Shown one piece after another: positions 1 through 7,565 of a stretch of DNA of 24,761 nucleotides. The DNA is from an uncultured Thermomicrobia bacterium (GTDB lineage Bacteria; Chloroflexota; Chloroflexia; Thermomicrobiales; JALYUS01), in the NCBI GenBank assembly GCA_937968015.1, contig CALBSO010000052.1, positions 1 to 24,761 of the forward strand. Direction: 5' to 3'. How positions within the stretch are numbered: position 1 is the stretch's first letter; each line of letters starts with the position of its first letter. The translations under genes were made by a program, and so were the position numbers. The notes beneath the pieces were generated by a model. That model was not told the DNA's origin, did not search any database, and worked only from the letters and a program-made list of their open reading frames with translations.

Positions 1-35
1 CTCCCCACTCTCCACTCCCCGCACGTAGCAGACAG

Positions 36-60
36 GCGGCCCGGCCAGGGGCCGCGTTTT
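36..60 (+). terminator. Possible intrinsic terminator hairpin
   Basis: A perfect 7-bp stem (GCGGCCC at 36-42, GGGCCGC at 49-55) with a 6-base loop is followed by G and TTTT at 57-60. The T-run is on the plus strand, so it would best stop a plus-strand transcript entering from the left of the window. It also lies just beyond the stop codon of the minus-strand YdeI-like gene, but in that direction there is no T-run after the stem. Its use is inferred from structure only. Confidence 0.4.
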
Positions 61-86
61 GCCGCCCATCAATTGGTTGGCGGATG

Positions 87-668
87 CTACTGATGAATCT
101 TTTTGCGATTCGCCAGCATCTCGATGAACGTCTTGATCCGCGCGGCGCGTGTTTCGGATTTCTTGGCGGTTTGGATTCTGAACAGGATCGCGTACCGATT
201 TCCACTATCCAGCGTGTCGAAGAACTCCCTCGCCTTCGGATCTCCGGCCAATGCGCTTTGGAAATCATCGGGAATCGTTATTGTACGCTGCGATTGATAG
301 GCCGATTCCCACCGACCATCGCTCTTCGCGAGATCCACTTGCCGTAACCACGCTGGCTGCATTCTCCCCTCGGCGATAAGCGCCGTTGCTTTGTCGCGAT
401 TCACCCGTGACCACATACTTCTGGGGCGGCGCGGTGTGAATCGTTGCAGCCAGTATCGGTCATCAAATGCGGCCTTTTGTCCATCTATCCATCCGTAACA
501 CAGGGCACTCTCCAACGCTTCCGCATAGGTCACGGAAGGGATGCCTGCTTCTTTTTTGGCGATCTTGAGCCACAGACCCGATGTCTCCGCGTAGTGCTCT
601 TTGAGCCACGCATCCCAATCTTGCTGAGTCTCAAATGCGATGATTGGCACAGTATCAGCGTTCTTCAT
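87..668 (-). CDS. YdeI/OmpD-associated (OmdA) family protein
   Basis: A 193-residue soluble protein resembling the YdeI/OmdA family, whose members are annotated as bacteriocin-protection or cell-envelope stress proteins; the biochemical role is not established. Visible family signatures are an N-terminal segment with F-E-T-Q-Q-D-W-D-A-W-L (about residues 11-21), the A-L-C-Y-G-W-I-D-G-Q core (about 52-61), and a C-terminal basic segment with A-K-K-S-E-T-R near 167. Length fits the family. A start 39 bases further upstream (707) is open, but the ATG at 668 is preferred because the protein begins in family register there. No Shine-Dalgarno is seen; instead TACAAT lies exactly 6 bases upstream, as in leaderless genes. 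It is transcribed in the same direction as pbpA, 55 bases downstream of it, so it may also receive read-through. Confidence 0.85.
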   Translation of the reverse strand: MKNADTVPIIAFETQQDWDAWLKEHYAETSGLWLKIAKKEAGIPSVTYAEALESALCYGWIDGQKAAFDDRYWLQRFTPRRPRSMWSRVNRDKATALIAEGRMQPAWLRQVDLAKSDGRWESAYQSQRTITIPDDFQSALAGDPKAREFFDTLDSGNRYAILFRIQTAKKSETRAARIKTFIEMLANRKKIHQ

Positions 669-674
669 GTCGGC

Positions 675-680
675 ATTGTA
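675..680 (-). promoter_or_regulatory. -10 box of a probable leaderless promoter for the YdeI-like gene
   Basis: On the minus strand TACAAT (675-680) is followed by six bases and then the ATG at 668, which places the expected transcription start on or next to the start codon. No good -35 hexamer is visible at 16-18 bases. The same geometry occurs before the gene at 4685. Confidence 0.4.
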
Positions 681-723
681 CAAAATCAGGGCGCGGGATG
701 GACCCAATGTATCGAATCGTCGC

Positions 724-2376
724 TCACTTCTTCGCGTCGTATGCGAGCGCCGCTTGCAGCATCTGCTTGGCTATGGGCGCGGCGACGGTTGAACCTTCCC
801 CGCCGTTCTCGATCAGGACGGCAATCGCGTAGGTCGTCGTCTTGCCGGGTGCGTAGCCGATATACCACGCGTGCGGCAAGCCGTTCGGCACCTCGGCGGT
901 GCCGGTCTTGCCACCGGACTTCACGCCGGGGATCGCCGCCATGTTCGCGTAGCCATTGGCAACTGAGTTTTCCATTATCGCGCGCATCTGCACGGCGGTC
1001 TCAGCGCGGATCGGTTCCTTCCAAACTTTCGGTGTGTGCTCGCTGGCAATTGTCCCATCCGGTCGGCGGACAGACGCGACGAGATAGGGTTCCATCTCCT
1101 TGCCGTCATTCGCCATGCACGCCGCGACAAGCGCCATCTGGAGCGGTGTGGCGAGCAGTTGCCCCTGTCCAAACGCGGTCTCAGCAACCGCTGCCCCGCT
1201 CTGAAGGAAATCCGGGCGATCACTGATGCGGCTTGCGTTCGTGGTGAGATCGAAAGGGATCTGCTCGCCGAAGCCGAACCGCTTGGCGTACTCGTTCAGG
1301 AGCGGCCCGCCGAGCGTCTGTGCACCAACTTGCGCGAACACGACATTGAGGGACCATTGATACCCCTCTTCGAGCGTCCATGACTGCTGGCTCTCGCGCC
1401 CCTTCGGGATATTTTGCTCCCGCAACTGGAATCCCTCGATATTGTAAAAGCCACGATCTTCGTATTTGGTGTCCGGCCGCGCCTTGCCGGCATCAATCGC
1501 CGCTGCCGCCGTCACCGTCTTGAAGATCGAGCCGGGTGTGTACAATCCTTGCGTCGGACGGAGGACGAAGGGCGAATTGGAGTTGTTCCGCAACGCGTCC
1601 CAGTACGCGGTGGGGTCGTTGCCCGGTACGGGCGCAAGCCCCGCCGGATCGAGGTGCGGATTGGAGACCATCGCGAGCACCGCGCCAGTCCGCGCATCGA
1701 GCAGGACAATCGAGCCATTCCGGTTGCCAAGCAGGTTCGTCGCCTGTTGTTGCAGGGCGGAATTGAGGGTCAGGATTAGATCGTTCCCTTGCGCGGCTTG
1801 ATGCAGCAGCGACCATTCCAGCGACTTCGCCGGGTCGGCGTCGGTGCGGCCGCTCAATGCATCGTTGTACGCAAATTCGAGGTTACTGGTACCGTAGCGG
1901 ACGGGATTGTAATAGCCGACCAGATAATCCGCGACCGGGTTCGGATAGGTGCGGCGTACGGTTTTGTCGGACTGCACGTCTCGCCCGACGATCTTCACGC
2001 CGTCTGATGAATAGACTTCACCACGGAGCGCCTGCAACTGCGCGTCGAGCAAACGCGGATTACGCACGACACCAAGCGGCGTATCTTCGCGACGAATTTG
2101 CGTCGTGCCCGATGTGACGACTTGCGCCCGGACAAGTTGCATGCTGAGGAGCACGAACAACGTCAAAAGGATATGCGCCAGTTTCTGCGCCGTCCGGTTG
2201 AAGAGCGGTTCGTCGCGCGGTGCGCCGCGCCAGAGCGCCACGGCGGTGAAAGGCACGGCGAGCGCCATGCAAAGCAGCCAGAGATGATCGCTCCGCGCGA
2301 TGATGCCGATCGCAATGACACCAATCAGCGCAAGCGCCGCGAAGACGCGGATTATTCCGCGTTGTCCCCGCGTCAT
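724..2376 (-). CDS. pbpA: Class B penicillin-binding protein (PbpA/FtsI-type transpeptidase)
   Basis: A 550-residue D,D-transpeptidase that crosslinks peptidoglycan outside the membrane, working with a SEDS glycosyltransferase. All three penicillin-binding motifs are present: S-I-F-K at 283-286 (nucleophile Ser283), S-L-N at 342-344 and K-T-G at 490-492. The region around 115-200 fits the non-catalytic dimerisation/pedestal domain. The N-terminus is odd: three hydrophobic stretches (about 7-27, 32-49 and 66-82) precede the extracellular part, whereas usual PBP2/PbpA proteins have one. The ATG at 2376 overlaps the ftsW stop as ATGA, indicating translational coupling with the SEDS partner. No PASTA domain is seen. 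Assignment to the transpeptidase family is firm; whether it acts in division or elongation is not decided by the sequence. Confidence 0.95.
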   Translation of the reverse strand: MTRGQRGIIRVFAALALIGVIAIGIIARSDHLWLLCMALAVPFTAVALWRGAPRDEPLFNRTAQKLAHILLTLFVLLSMQLVRAQVVTSGTTQIRREDTPLGVVRNPRLLDAQLQALRGEVYSSDGVKIVGRDVQSDKTVRRTYPNPVADYLVGYYNPVRYGTSNLEFAYNDALSGRTDADPAKSLEWSLLHQAAQGNDLILTLNSALQQQATNLLGNRNGSIVLLDARTGAVLAMVSNPHLDPAGLAPVPGNDPTAYWDALRNNSNSPFVLRPTQGLYTPGSIFKTVTAAAAIDAGKARPDTKYEDRGFYNIEGFQLREQNIPKGRESQQSWTLEEGYQWSLNVVFAQVGAQTLGGPLLNEYAKRFGFGEQIPFDLTTNASRISDRPDFLQSGAAVAETAFGQGQLLATPLQMALVAACMANDGKEMEPYLVASVRRPDGTIASEHTPKVWKEPIRAETAVQMRAIMENSVANGYANMAAIPGVKSGGKTGTAEVPNGLPHAWYIGYAPGKTTTYAIAVLIENGGEGSTVAAPIAKQMLQAALAYDAKK

Positions 2377-3701
2377 GCCAGCACCCCCGGAATCGCCACA
2401 GCCCGGCCCGGTTTCATTGCGGAGATGGCGAGCAACATGCCGACGATGATGAAATTCGATAAGAGCGAACTGCCGCCATACGAAATAAAGGGCAGCGTGA
2501 TACCCGTGAGGGGAAAGAGGCCCACCGTGCCGCCAATGATGATGAACGCCTGCAAGCCGAGCACTGCGGTCAGCCCCGCCGCGAGGTAGCGGCTGAAGTC
2601 GTCCACGGCATCGAGCGCGATCCGAATGCCGCGATAGACGAAGAAGAGGTAGAAAATGAGCAGCGCGATCGTCCCGAGCAGCCCCAGTTCCTCACCGATC
2701 GCGGAAAAGACGAAATCGGTCTGGACGAGCGGGATGTTCGTCGGATCGCCAAGACCGAGGCCGGAGCCGAAGATGCCACCCGAGGCGAGCGCGTACTGCG
2801 ACTGCACGAGTTGCAGACCCGTCCCCTGCCCGTGCGACCACGGATCGAGCCAGATCTGCACGCGCACTTGCACATGCGGAAAAATCCGGTAAAGCACATA
2901 CGCACCGATACAGAACGCGCCCAGCCCGCCAAGCACGTAGCCAATCTTGCCGTTCGCGAGATAGAGCATCGCCAGGAAGACGCCGAAGATCAGCAATCCC
3001 TGACCGAGGTCTTTCTCCACAACGACGATCATCAGCGACAGCCCCCAGAGGGTAATCATCGGCAGGAGATACGGCAATGGCGGCATGCGCAGCCGCCCCA
3101 TCACGAACGGCGCATTAAGGAGTTCGCGCTTCTCGCTCAAGTACGCCGCGAAGAAGATGACGAGAATGATCTTGAGGATTTCAGCGGGCTGGAAATAAAA
3201 GAACTTCAGGTTGAACCAGAGGCGCGCGCCATTGATCTCCACACCAAAGACCATCACGGATGCGGTGAGGACAATGCCGGCGAGTGCCCATGAATATTTG
3301 TAGTCGCGCAAGAGCCGAAGGTGCTGCCGCTTCATACCGATCGCAATCGAGGCCATCAGCGCGAGCGCGACAACGAGATAAATGAGTTGCTTCTCCCCCA
3401 GGTGAGCGCTCGGTGCGACTGCCGGGCCGAGGCGCTGGATCATCAGGAAGCCCAAACTGGCGAGCGCTGCCGTGATCGGAAACAAGATCTCATCGCCCGC
3501 GAACCCTGTAGCGGAAAAGAGCAGCGAGACGATATAGAACGCAACGACGACCGCCAGCCCGACACTCATATCCTGCCAACCCCAGCGGGCAACACCCGTT
3601 CGGACAGTGACAAGGATCAGCAGCCCGATGATGGCACACGCGGCGGGCAGGAAGAGCAGTTGCAGTTCCGCCCGGCGAACGTGTCTGAAAAAAGTGGTCA
3701 C
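2373..3701 (-). CDS. ftsW: SEDS family peptidoglycan glycosyltransferase (FtsW/RodA)
   Basis: A 442-residue polytopic membrane protein with about ten or more hydrophobic segments. SEDS proteins polymerise lipid II into glycan strands and pair with a class B PBP, here encoded next and overlapping by 4 bases. Conserved family blocks are N-G-A-R-L-W (157-162), Q-P-A-E-I-L-K (171-177), E-K-D-L-G-Q-G (229-235), G-x-G-L-G-D-P (314-320), T-D-F-x-F-x-x-I-G-E-E-L-G (328-340) and the C-terminal L-P-F-I-S-Y-G-G-S-S block. The start is GTG at 3701, supported by GGGGAG six bases upstream; nearby ATGs are out of frame. Only 19 bases separate it from the mtnP stop, so it is probably in the mtnP transcript. 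FtsW versus RodA cannot be separated by eye. Confidence 0.95.
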   Translation of the reverse strand: MTTFFRHVRRAELQLLFLPAACAIIGLLILVTVRTGVARWGWQDMSVGLAVVVAFYIVSLLFSATGFAGDEILFPITAALASLGFLMIQRLGPAVAPSAHLGEKQLIYLVVALALMASIAIGMKRQHLRLLRDYKYSWALAGIVLTASVMVFGVEINGARLWFNLKFFYFQPAEILKIILVIFFAAYLSEKRELLNAPFVMGRLRMPPLPYLLPMITLWGLSLMIVVVEKDLGQGLLIFGVFLAMLYLANGKIGYVLGGLGAFCIGAYVLYRIFPHVQVRVQIWLDPWSHGQGTGLQLVQSQYALASGGIFGSGLGLGDPTNIPLVQTDFVFSAIGEELGLLGTIALLIFYLFFVYRGIRIALDAVDDFSRYLAAGLTAVLGLQAFIIIGGTVGLFPLTGITLPFISYGGSSLLSNFIIVGMLLAISAMKPGRAVAIPGVLA

Positions 3702-3720
3702 ATCATGCTCCCCGCCAGCG

Positions 3721-4596
3721 TCAATGCGCTGGAAGATACTTATCTACAAGGATGCCGAGCCGCGCACGGACATCCGCCGGCACGCGCGATGGCTCCGTCA
3801 TCAGCGCCCCGGCCAGCGCGTTCGCGCACGCATCGGCTCCATCCAGCGCAACGCGCGGCACAACCCGGCGTATCACGTCCTGTGCCGTAACGACATTGCG
3901 CATCAGGTTCTGAACGACCAGTTCGACACTGACCTGCGCTTCGCTCTCGTGCCAAACATCGTAATCCGTCGCGAGTGCGAGCACGGCATAACAGAGTTCC
4001 GCTTCTCGCGCGAGTTGCGCCTCCGGCATCGCGGTCATGCCGATGATGTCGAGACCCCACTGCCGATAGAGCCGTGACTCGGCTTTCGTGCTGAAGCGCG
4101 GCCCCTCGATGCAAACATACGTGCCGCCTGCATGCACCGTCGCGCCAGCCTCGCGTGCCCCCTCGACCAACAAATTACGGAGCGACGGGCAGAACGGCTC
4201 CGCGAGCGACACATGGCCGACCAGCCCTTCGCGGTCAAAGAAGGTACGTGCGCGGCTCGTTGTCCGGTCAACGATCTGATCCGGCACGACGAGGTGGAGC
4301 GGCGCAATCTCCTCGCGGAGGCTGCCGACAGCGGAGACGGAGAGCACCGCCCGGACACCGAGCGACTTCAAGGCATAGAAGTTCGCCCGCGCCGGGACGA
4401 GCGAGGGCGGAATCCGGTGGCCGACACCATGACGCGGGAGGAACGCGACGCGACGCCCGGCGAGCGTACCAACCGTGATTGCATCGCTCGGAGCGCCGAA
4501 CGGCGTCGCGATCACCCGGCTCTCGGTCGCGGTGAGATCGGGCATGCGATAGAGACCACTGCCACCGATCACCGCGATGCCAATCTCGTCCGCCAT
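3721..4596 (-). CDS. mtnP: S-methyl-5'-thioadenosine phosphorylase
   Basis: A 291-residue phosphorylase of the PNP/MTAP family that splits methylthioadenosine with phosphate into adenine and methylthioribose-1-phosphate, in polyamine and methionine salvage. Seen: G-G-S-G-L-Y at 11-16 (phosphate loop), P-R-H-G at 54-57 with His60, E-G-P-R-F-S-T at 164-170, G-M-T at 186-188 and T-D-Y-D at 210-213. The Asp residues in the last motif favour a 6-aminopurine (adenine) over a 6-oxopurine base in this family. The ATG at 4596 is chosen over an upstream in-frame ATG at 4653 because GGAGG lies 7 bases before it and the protein starts in family register. It is the first gene of an apparent operon with ftsW and pbpA, behind the promoter at 4625-4653. 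Confidence 0.93.
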   Translation of the reverse strand: MADEIGIAVIGGSGLYRMPDLTATESRVIATPFGAPSDAITVGTLAGRRVAFLPRHGVGHRIPPSLVPARANFYALKSLGVRAVLSVSAVGSLREEIAPLHLVVPDQIVDRTTSRARTFFDREGLVGHVSLAEPFCPSLRNLLVEGAREAGATVHAGGTYVCIEGPRFSTKAESRLYRQWGLDIIGMTAMPEAQLAREAELCYAVLALATDYDVWHESEAQVSVELVVQNLMRNVVTAQDVIRRVVPRVALDGADACANALAGALMTEPSRVPADVRARLGILVDKYLPAH

Positions 4597-4624
4597 CCAT
4601 CGTCCTCCGTCCGCGCCCGTGATG

Positions 4625-4653
4625 AGCGTACGCGTGTGGCGCCACAGTGTCAA
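4625..4653 (-). promoter_or_regulatory. Promoter of the mtnP-ftsW-pbpA operon
   Basis: On the minus strand a perfect TTGACA (-35, 4648-4653) is 17 bases from TACGCT (-10, 4625-4630). The expected start is near 4618, giving a leader of about 22 bases that still contains the GGAGG ribosome-binding site of mtnP. It is the best sigma-70-type match in this part of the window. Confidence 0.7.
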
Positions 4654-4672
4654 CGCGGTCGGGCGGCTATGT

Positions 4673-4678
4673 TACACT
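4673..4678 (+). promoter_or_regulatory. -10 box of a probable leaderless promoter
   Basis: TACACT sits exactly six bases before the ATG at 4685, and there is no Shine-Dalgarno between them. This matches the TANNNT-N6-start-codon layout of leaderless genes. It lies in the 88-base divergent gap shared with the mtnP promoter, about 20 bases from that promoter's -35 box. Confidence 0.45.
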
Positions 4679-4684
4679 ACCGGC

Positions 4685-5143
4685 ATGGAATACCGGACGA
4701 ATCCGTTCGACTACACGCCGGAATCCGCCGTCATCTGCGACATCTGCGGCGCGGCGATTGCCCTGGGAACCGAGTACGTCAACATCGCCGCCGAGGACGA
4801 GACCGGCGCGATCATCGGTACGCTCGTCGCCCATCCACACTGCGCCGAGCGCCTCAATCCCTCGGATGTCGCTGCGTGGCTCGGCGCGGCGGTCGGTAGC
4901 GATGAAGATGATCTCGACGCATTACTGCCACTTGAACGGTGCTGTCTCTGCGGCGAACTGATCGCGGGCACGGAGTATCTCAATCTGATCGAGCCGATGC
5001 ATCCGGGCGTTGTGGACGGCCCGCTCGTCGCGACCTCGTTCCACCTGGCCTGCTATCGCGATGATCCGGACGGTGTGCAGCGCGCGCTCGACGAGGAAGT
5101 GATGAAGCAGCGCGCGCGCCGGATACAGGGGACAGCGGACTAA
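4685..5143 (+). CDS. Uncharacterised protein with two CxxC...HxxC zinc-binding modules
   Basis: A 152-residue acidic soluble protein that I do not recognise as a named family. It contains two copies of one module. Copy 1 has C18-x2-C21-G, G-T-E-Y at 28-31 and H50-x2-C53; copy 2 has C86-x2-C89-G, G-T-E-Y at 95-98 and H120-x2-C123. Each set of four ligands could bind one zinc ion in a treble-clef or ribbon-like fold. The modules are offset by about 68 residues and joined by an Asp/Glu-rich linker (about 72-78). The C-terminus is a charged helix-like tail. The ATG at 4685 is preferred over the longer open frame because it has a -10 box six bases upstream and all conserved content lies after it. 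The M20 amidohydrolase gene starts 27 bases downstream, so they may be co-transcribed. Zinc binding is inferred and the partner is unknown. Confidence 0.8.
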   Translation: MEYRTNPFDYTPESAVICDICGAAIALGTEYVNIAAEDETGAIIGTLVAHPHCAERLNPSDVAAWLGAAVGSDEDDLDALLPLERCCLCGELIAGTEYLNLIEPMHPGVVDGPLVATSFHLACYRDDPDGVQRALDEEVMKQRARRIQGTAD

Positions 5144-5170
5144 CGGCCAGGCAATGCATCGGAGGAAGGA

Positions 5171-6367
5171 ATGACGACGACAGTGGATGTGCGTAATGAG
5201 GTTGCGGAGTGGGAGCCGGAGTTGGTCGCGACACGGCGCGATCTCCACATGCACCCGGAGGTCGGTTTCGATGTCGAGCGCACCGCCGGTATCGTCGCCG
5301 ATCGCTTGCGCGCGCTGAACCTCGATGCAGTCGTGACGGGCATCGGGCGGACGGGAGTGAAGGGCGTCCTGAAGGGCGGCAGACCCGGCAAGACGCTGCT
5401 CATCCGCGCTGACATGGACGCACTGCCAATCGAGGAAGAGACGGGCCTGGAGTTCCGCTCCCAGCATGCAGGCAAGATGCACGCGTGCGGCCACGATGGG
5501 CATACGTCAATCCTGCTCACCACTGCTCGCATCCTCGCCCGTCGCCGGGAGGAGATCCCCGGCGCCGTCGTCTTCTGCTTCCAACCCGCTGAGGAGGGTG
5601 GCGGCGGCGCACGGGCGATGATGGCCGATGGCATCATGGAGAATCCGACCGTGGATGCTACCATCGGCCTTCATCTCTGGCAGGATTTTCCCGTCGGCGA
5701 GATCGTCGTCGTGACTGGGCCGGCGATGTCCGGCGCGAATGGCTACCGCGTGACCATTCAGGGTCAGGGCGGGCACGGCGCGATGCCGCATAAGACCGTA
5801 GACGCGCTCCTGGTTGCCGCGACGATCGTCAGCAACCTTCAGATACTCATTAGTCGCGAAGTGGACCCGCTCACGCCAGTGGTCGTCACCGTCGGATCGC
5901 TTCATGCCGGAACCGCTGCCAACATTATCGCGGATACGGCAGAGTTCCGTGGCACGACCCGCTTTTTCGATGCGAAGGTGGGCGACTACGTGGCCAAACG
6001 TTTCCCGCAACTCGTCGAGCAAATGGCCGAGAGTCTCCGTGCAAAGGCGACGGTCGAGTATCGCACGGGTGGTCATCCCGTCGTGAACGACCCGCACATG
6101 GCGGCCCTCGTGCGCGACGCCGCCGCGTCCGTCGTCGGGGCGGAACATGTCAAGCCCGGCCCGCCGTTGATGCCCAGCGAAGATTATTCAGAATTCACGG
6201 CGCGCGTACCCGGTTGTTACTTCTTCATCGGATCGCACAACAAAGAGACCGGCCAGGTCTGGGATCATCACCACCCGAAGTTCGACTTCGACGAGCGCGC
6301 CCTCTCCATCGGCGTTGAAGTGATGATCGGCGCGGCCCTACGCTATCTGAATGAGCATGCGGGATAG
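5171..6367 (+). CDS. M20 family metal-dependent amidohydrolase (N-acyl amino acid amidohydrolase-like)
   Basis: A 398-residue cytosolic dizinc hydrolase of the M20D subgroup (HipO/IAA-amino acid hydrolase-like), which cleaves N-acyl groups from amino acids or related amides. Motifs: R-D-L-H-M-H-P-E at 24-31; D-M-D-A-L-P at 81-86; H104-A-C106-G-H108-D-G-H; E141-E142 in the P-A-E-E-G-G-G-G block; H168 in G-L-H-L-W; the lid-domain G-Q-G-G-H-G-A-M-P-H block at about 198-207; S-E-D-Y at 336-339; and H-H-H-P-K-F at 366-371. Together these supply the usual Cys/His/Glu metal ligands. GGAGGAAGGA just before the ATG is a strong ribosome-binding site. The natural substrate cannot be told from sequence. 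The neighbours include another amidohydrolase and a dipeptidase, which suggests peptide or amide salvage. Confidence 0.93.
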   Translation: MTTTVDVRNEVAEWEPELVATRRDLHMHPEVGFDVERTAGIVADRLRALNLDAVVTGIGRTGVKGVLKGGRPGKTLLIRADMDALPIEEETGLEFRSQHAGKMHACGHDGHTSILLTTARILARRREEIPGAVVFCFQPAEEGGGGARAMMADGIMENPTVDATIGLHLWQDFPVGEIVVVTGPAMSGANGYRVTIQGQGGHGAMPHKTVDALLVAATIVSNLQILISREVDPLTPVVVTVGSLHAGTAANIIADTAEFRGTTRFFDAKVGDYVAKRFPQLVEQMAESLRAKATVEYRTGGHPVVNDPHMAALVRDAAASVVGAEHVKPGPPLMPSEDYSEFTARVPGCYFFIGSHNKETGQVWDHHHPKFDFDERALSIGVEVMIGAALRYLNEHAG

Positions 6368-6447
6368 CGCGGACTTGCTACTGCGCCGAGAGCATCGCGA
6401 CTGGCTGCAGCCCTCCACCACCGGACATTCAGGCAAAGGGGATGATC

Positions 6448-7395
6448 GTGTCGGAACGACCGGCGCCACTGATTGACTTTCACAGCCACTACTATGATCC
6501 GGCATGGTTCCCTGCCCAGACGCCATCCGGCTTCAGTGCGGCGTTCGCGCGGGCACGGGCGCTCCTCACAGACATTGACGCGCAACTGGCGGCGATGGAC
6601 ACGGCGGGTGTTGACATGAAAGTCCTCAGCGCACCGCTCAGTACCCTTGTCGGTCCAGGCGAGGCGCCACCCGTCGCGTTGAGCGGGCGGATCAACGACC
6701 GATTCGCCGAATTGGTAACAGCGCACCCTGATCGCCTGCTCGCGCTGGCGGCAATTGACCCCTTCGGCGGCGATGTCGCCGCGCGCGAAGTGGAACGCGC
6801 GATTACCGCGCTCGGACTCGGCGGCATCTGCCTCGATTGCGCGCGTGGAGAACGGTTCCTTGATGCGCCGGAATGCCGCCCTGTGCTGGAAGCCGCTGCG
6901 GGACTTCGCGCGCCGGTCTTCGTTCATCCCGTCAGCCCGGCGGGGTACACGGCGCATCTCGCTCCGCATGGGCAAGTGGGCATCCTGATGGCGCGTGGCA
7001 CGGAGGCGGCGGCCAGCGTGCTGTCGCTCGTCCGCAATGGCACGCTCAATGCGCTCCCATCGCTGGCCGTCGTCATCCCGATGATGTCCGCGTCCATTCT
7101 CCTTTTTGCCGGGATGCTCGACCATGAGGGCGGCCGGGACGCACCGACGGATCCACCACCGAGCGTAACGATTAAGCGGCTCTACGTGGACACGATGGGA
7201 TTCGATCCCGATACGATCCGCTTTGCCGTCGCGACGCTCGGCGCCGACCATCTCCTTGTCGGTAGCGACTGGCCGATCACGCCGATCCCGACCCGCACAA
7301 GGGTTGATGGCGCGCTCGCAGCCGCTGGGCTGACGGCTGAAGAGCGCGACGCGGTGCGCGGCGGCAACGCAGTGCGTCTGCTTCGTCGTGGTTGA
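6448..7395 (+). CDS. Amidohydrolase family 2 protein (ACMSD-like TIM barrel)
   Basis: A 315-residue protein of the metal-dependent amidohydrolase_2 group, which includes decarboxylases such as ACMSD and various lactone or amide hydrolases. The family hallmarks are an N-terminal D-F-H-S-H (10-14), a central F-V-H-P block and a C-terminal G-S-D-W-P block carrying the conserved Asp. Between them, the H-P-D-R-L-L-A-L-A-A-I-D-P block is typical. I chose GTG at 6448 because AAAGGGG ends six bases before it; the in-frame ATG at 6442 directly abuts that ribosome-binding site, so it is less likely but possible. The gene begins 80 bases after the M20 gene in the same direction. Hydrolase versus decarboxylase activity cannot be decided here. 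Confidence 0.88.
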   Translation: MSERPAPLIDFHSHYYDPAWFPAQTPSGFSAAFARARALLTDIDAQLAAMDTAGVDMKVLSAPLSTLVGPGEAPPVALSGRINDRFAELVTAHPDRLLALAAIDPFGGDVAAREVERAITALGLGGICLDCARGERFLDAPECRPVLEAAAGLRAPVFVHPVSPAGYTAHLAPHGQVGILMARGTEAAASVLSLVRNGTLNALPSLAVVIPMMSASILLFAGMLDHEGGRDAPTDPPPSVTIKRLYVDTMGFDPDTIRFAVATLGADHLLVGSDWPITPIPTRTRVDGALAAAGLTAEERDAVRGGNAVRLLRRG

Positions 7396-7440
7396 ACGCT
7401 GCGAAGAATGAAAGACGGCGAATCGGAACGGCAGAAAACC

Positions 7441-7469
7441 TTGTGTCAGCAACAAAACTATGCGATACT
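7441..7469 (+). promoter_or_regulatory. Possible promoter upstream of the PD-(D/E)xK-like gene
   Basis: TTGTGT (7441-7446) and GATACT (7464-7469) are 17 bases apart, within the 170-base gap after the amidohydrolase. The match is moderate and would give a leader of about 90 bases. Confidence 0.3.
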
Positions 7470-7565
7470 ACCAGTGATACGAGTGGTTCGCCGCCCGCAT
7501 CGGTTTCTTTTTCTCCCGCGTTGCGCGGGCGCGGCGCCACTGCCGCGTGCAGATAGACAGGTTGT

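Noticed and set aside
7515..7529. A 6-bp hairpin (CCCGCG, loop TTG, CGCGGG) near a T-run
   Set aside because: The T-run precedes the stem on the plus strand instead of following it, so it is not an intrinsic terminator in either direction.
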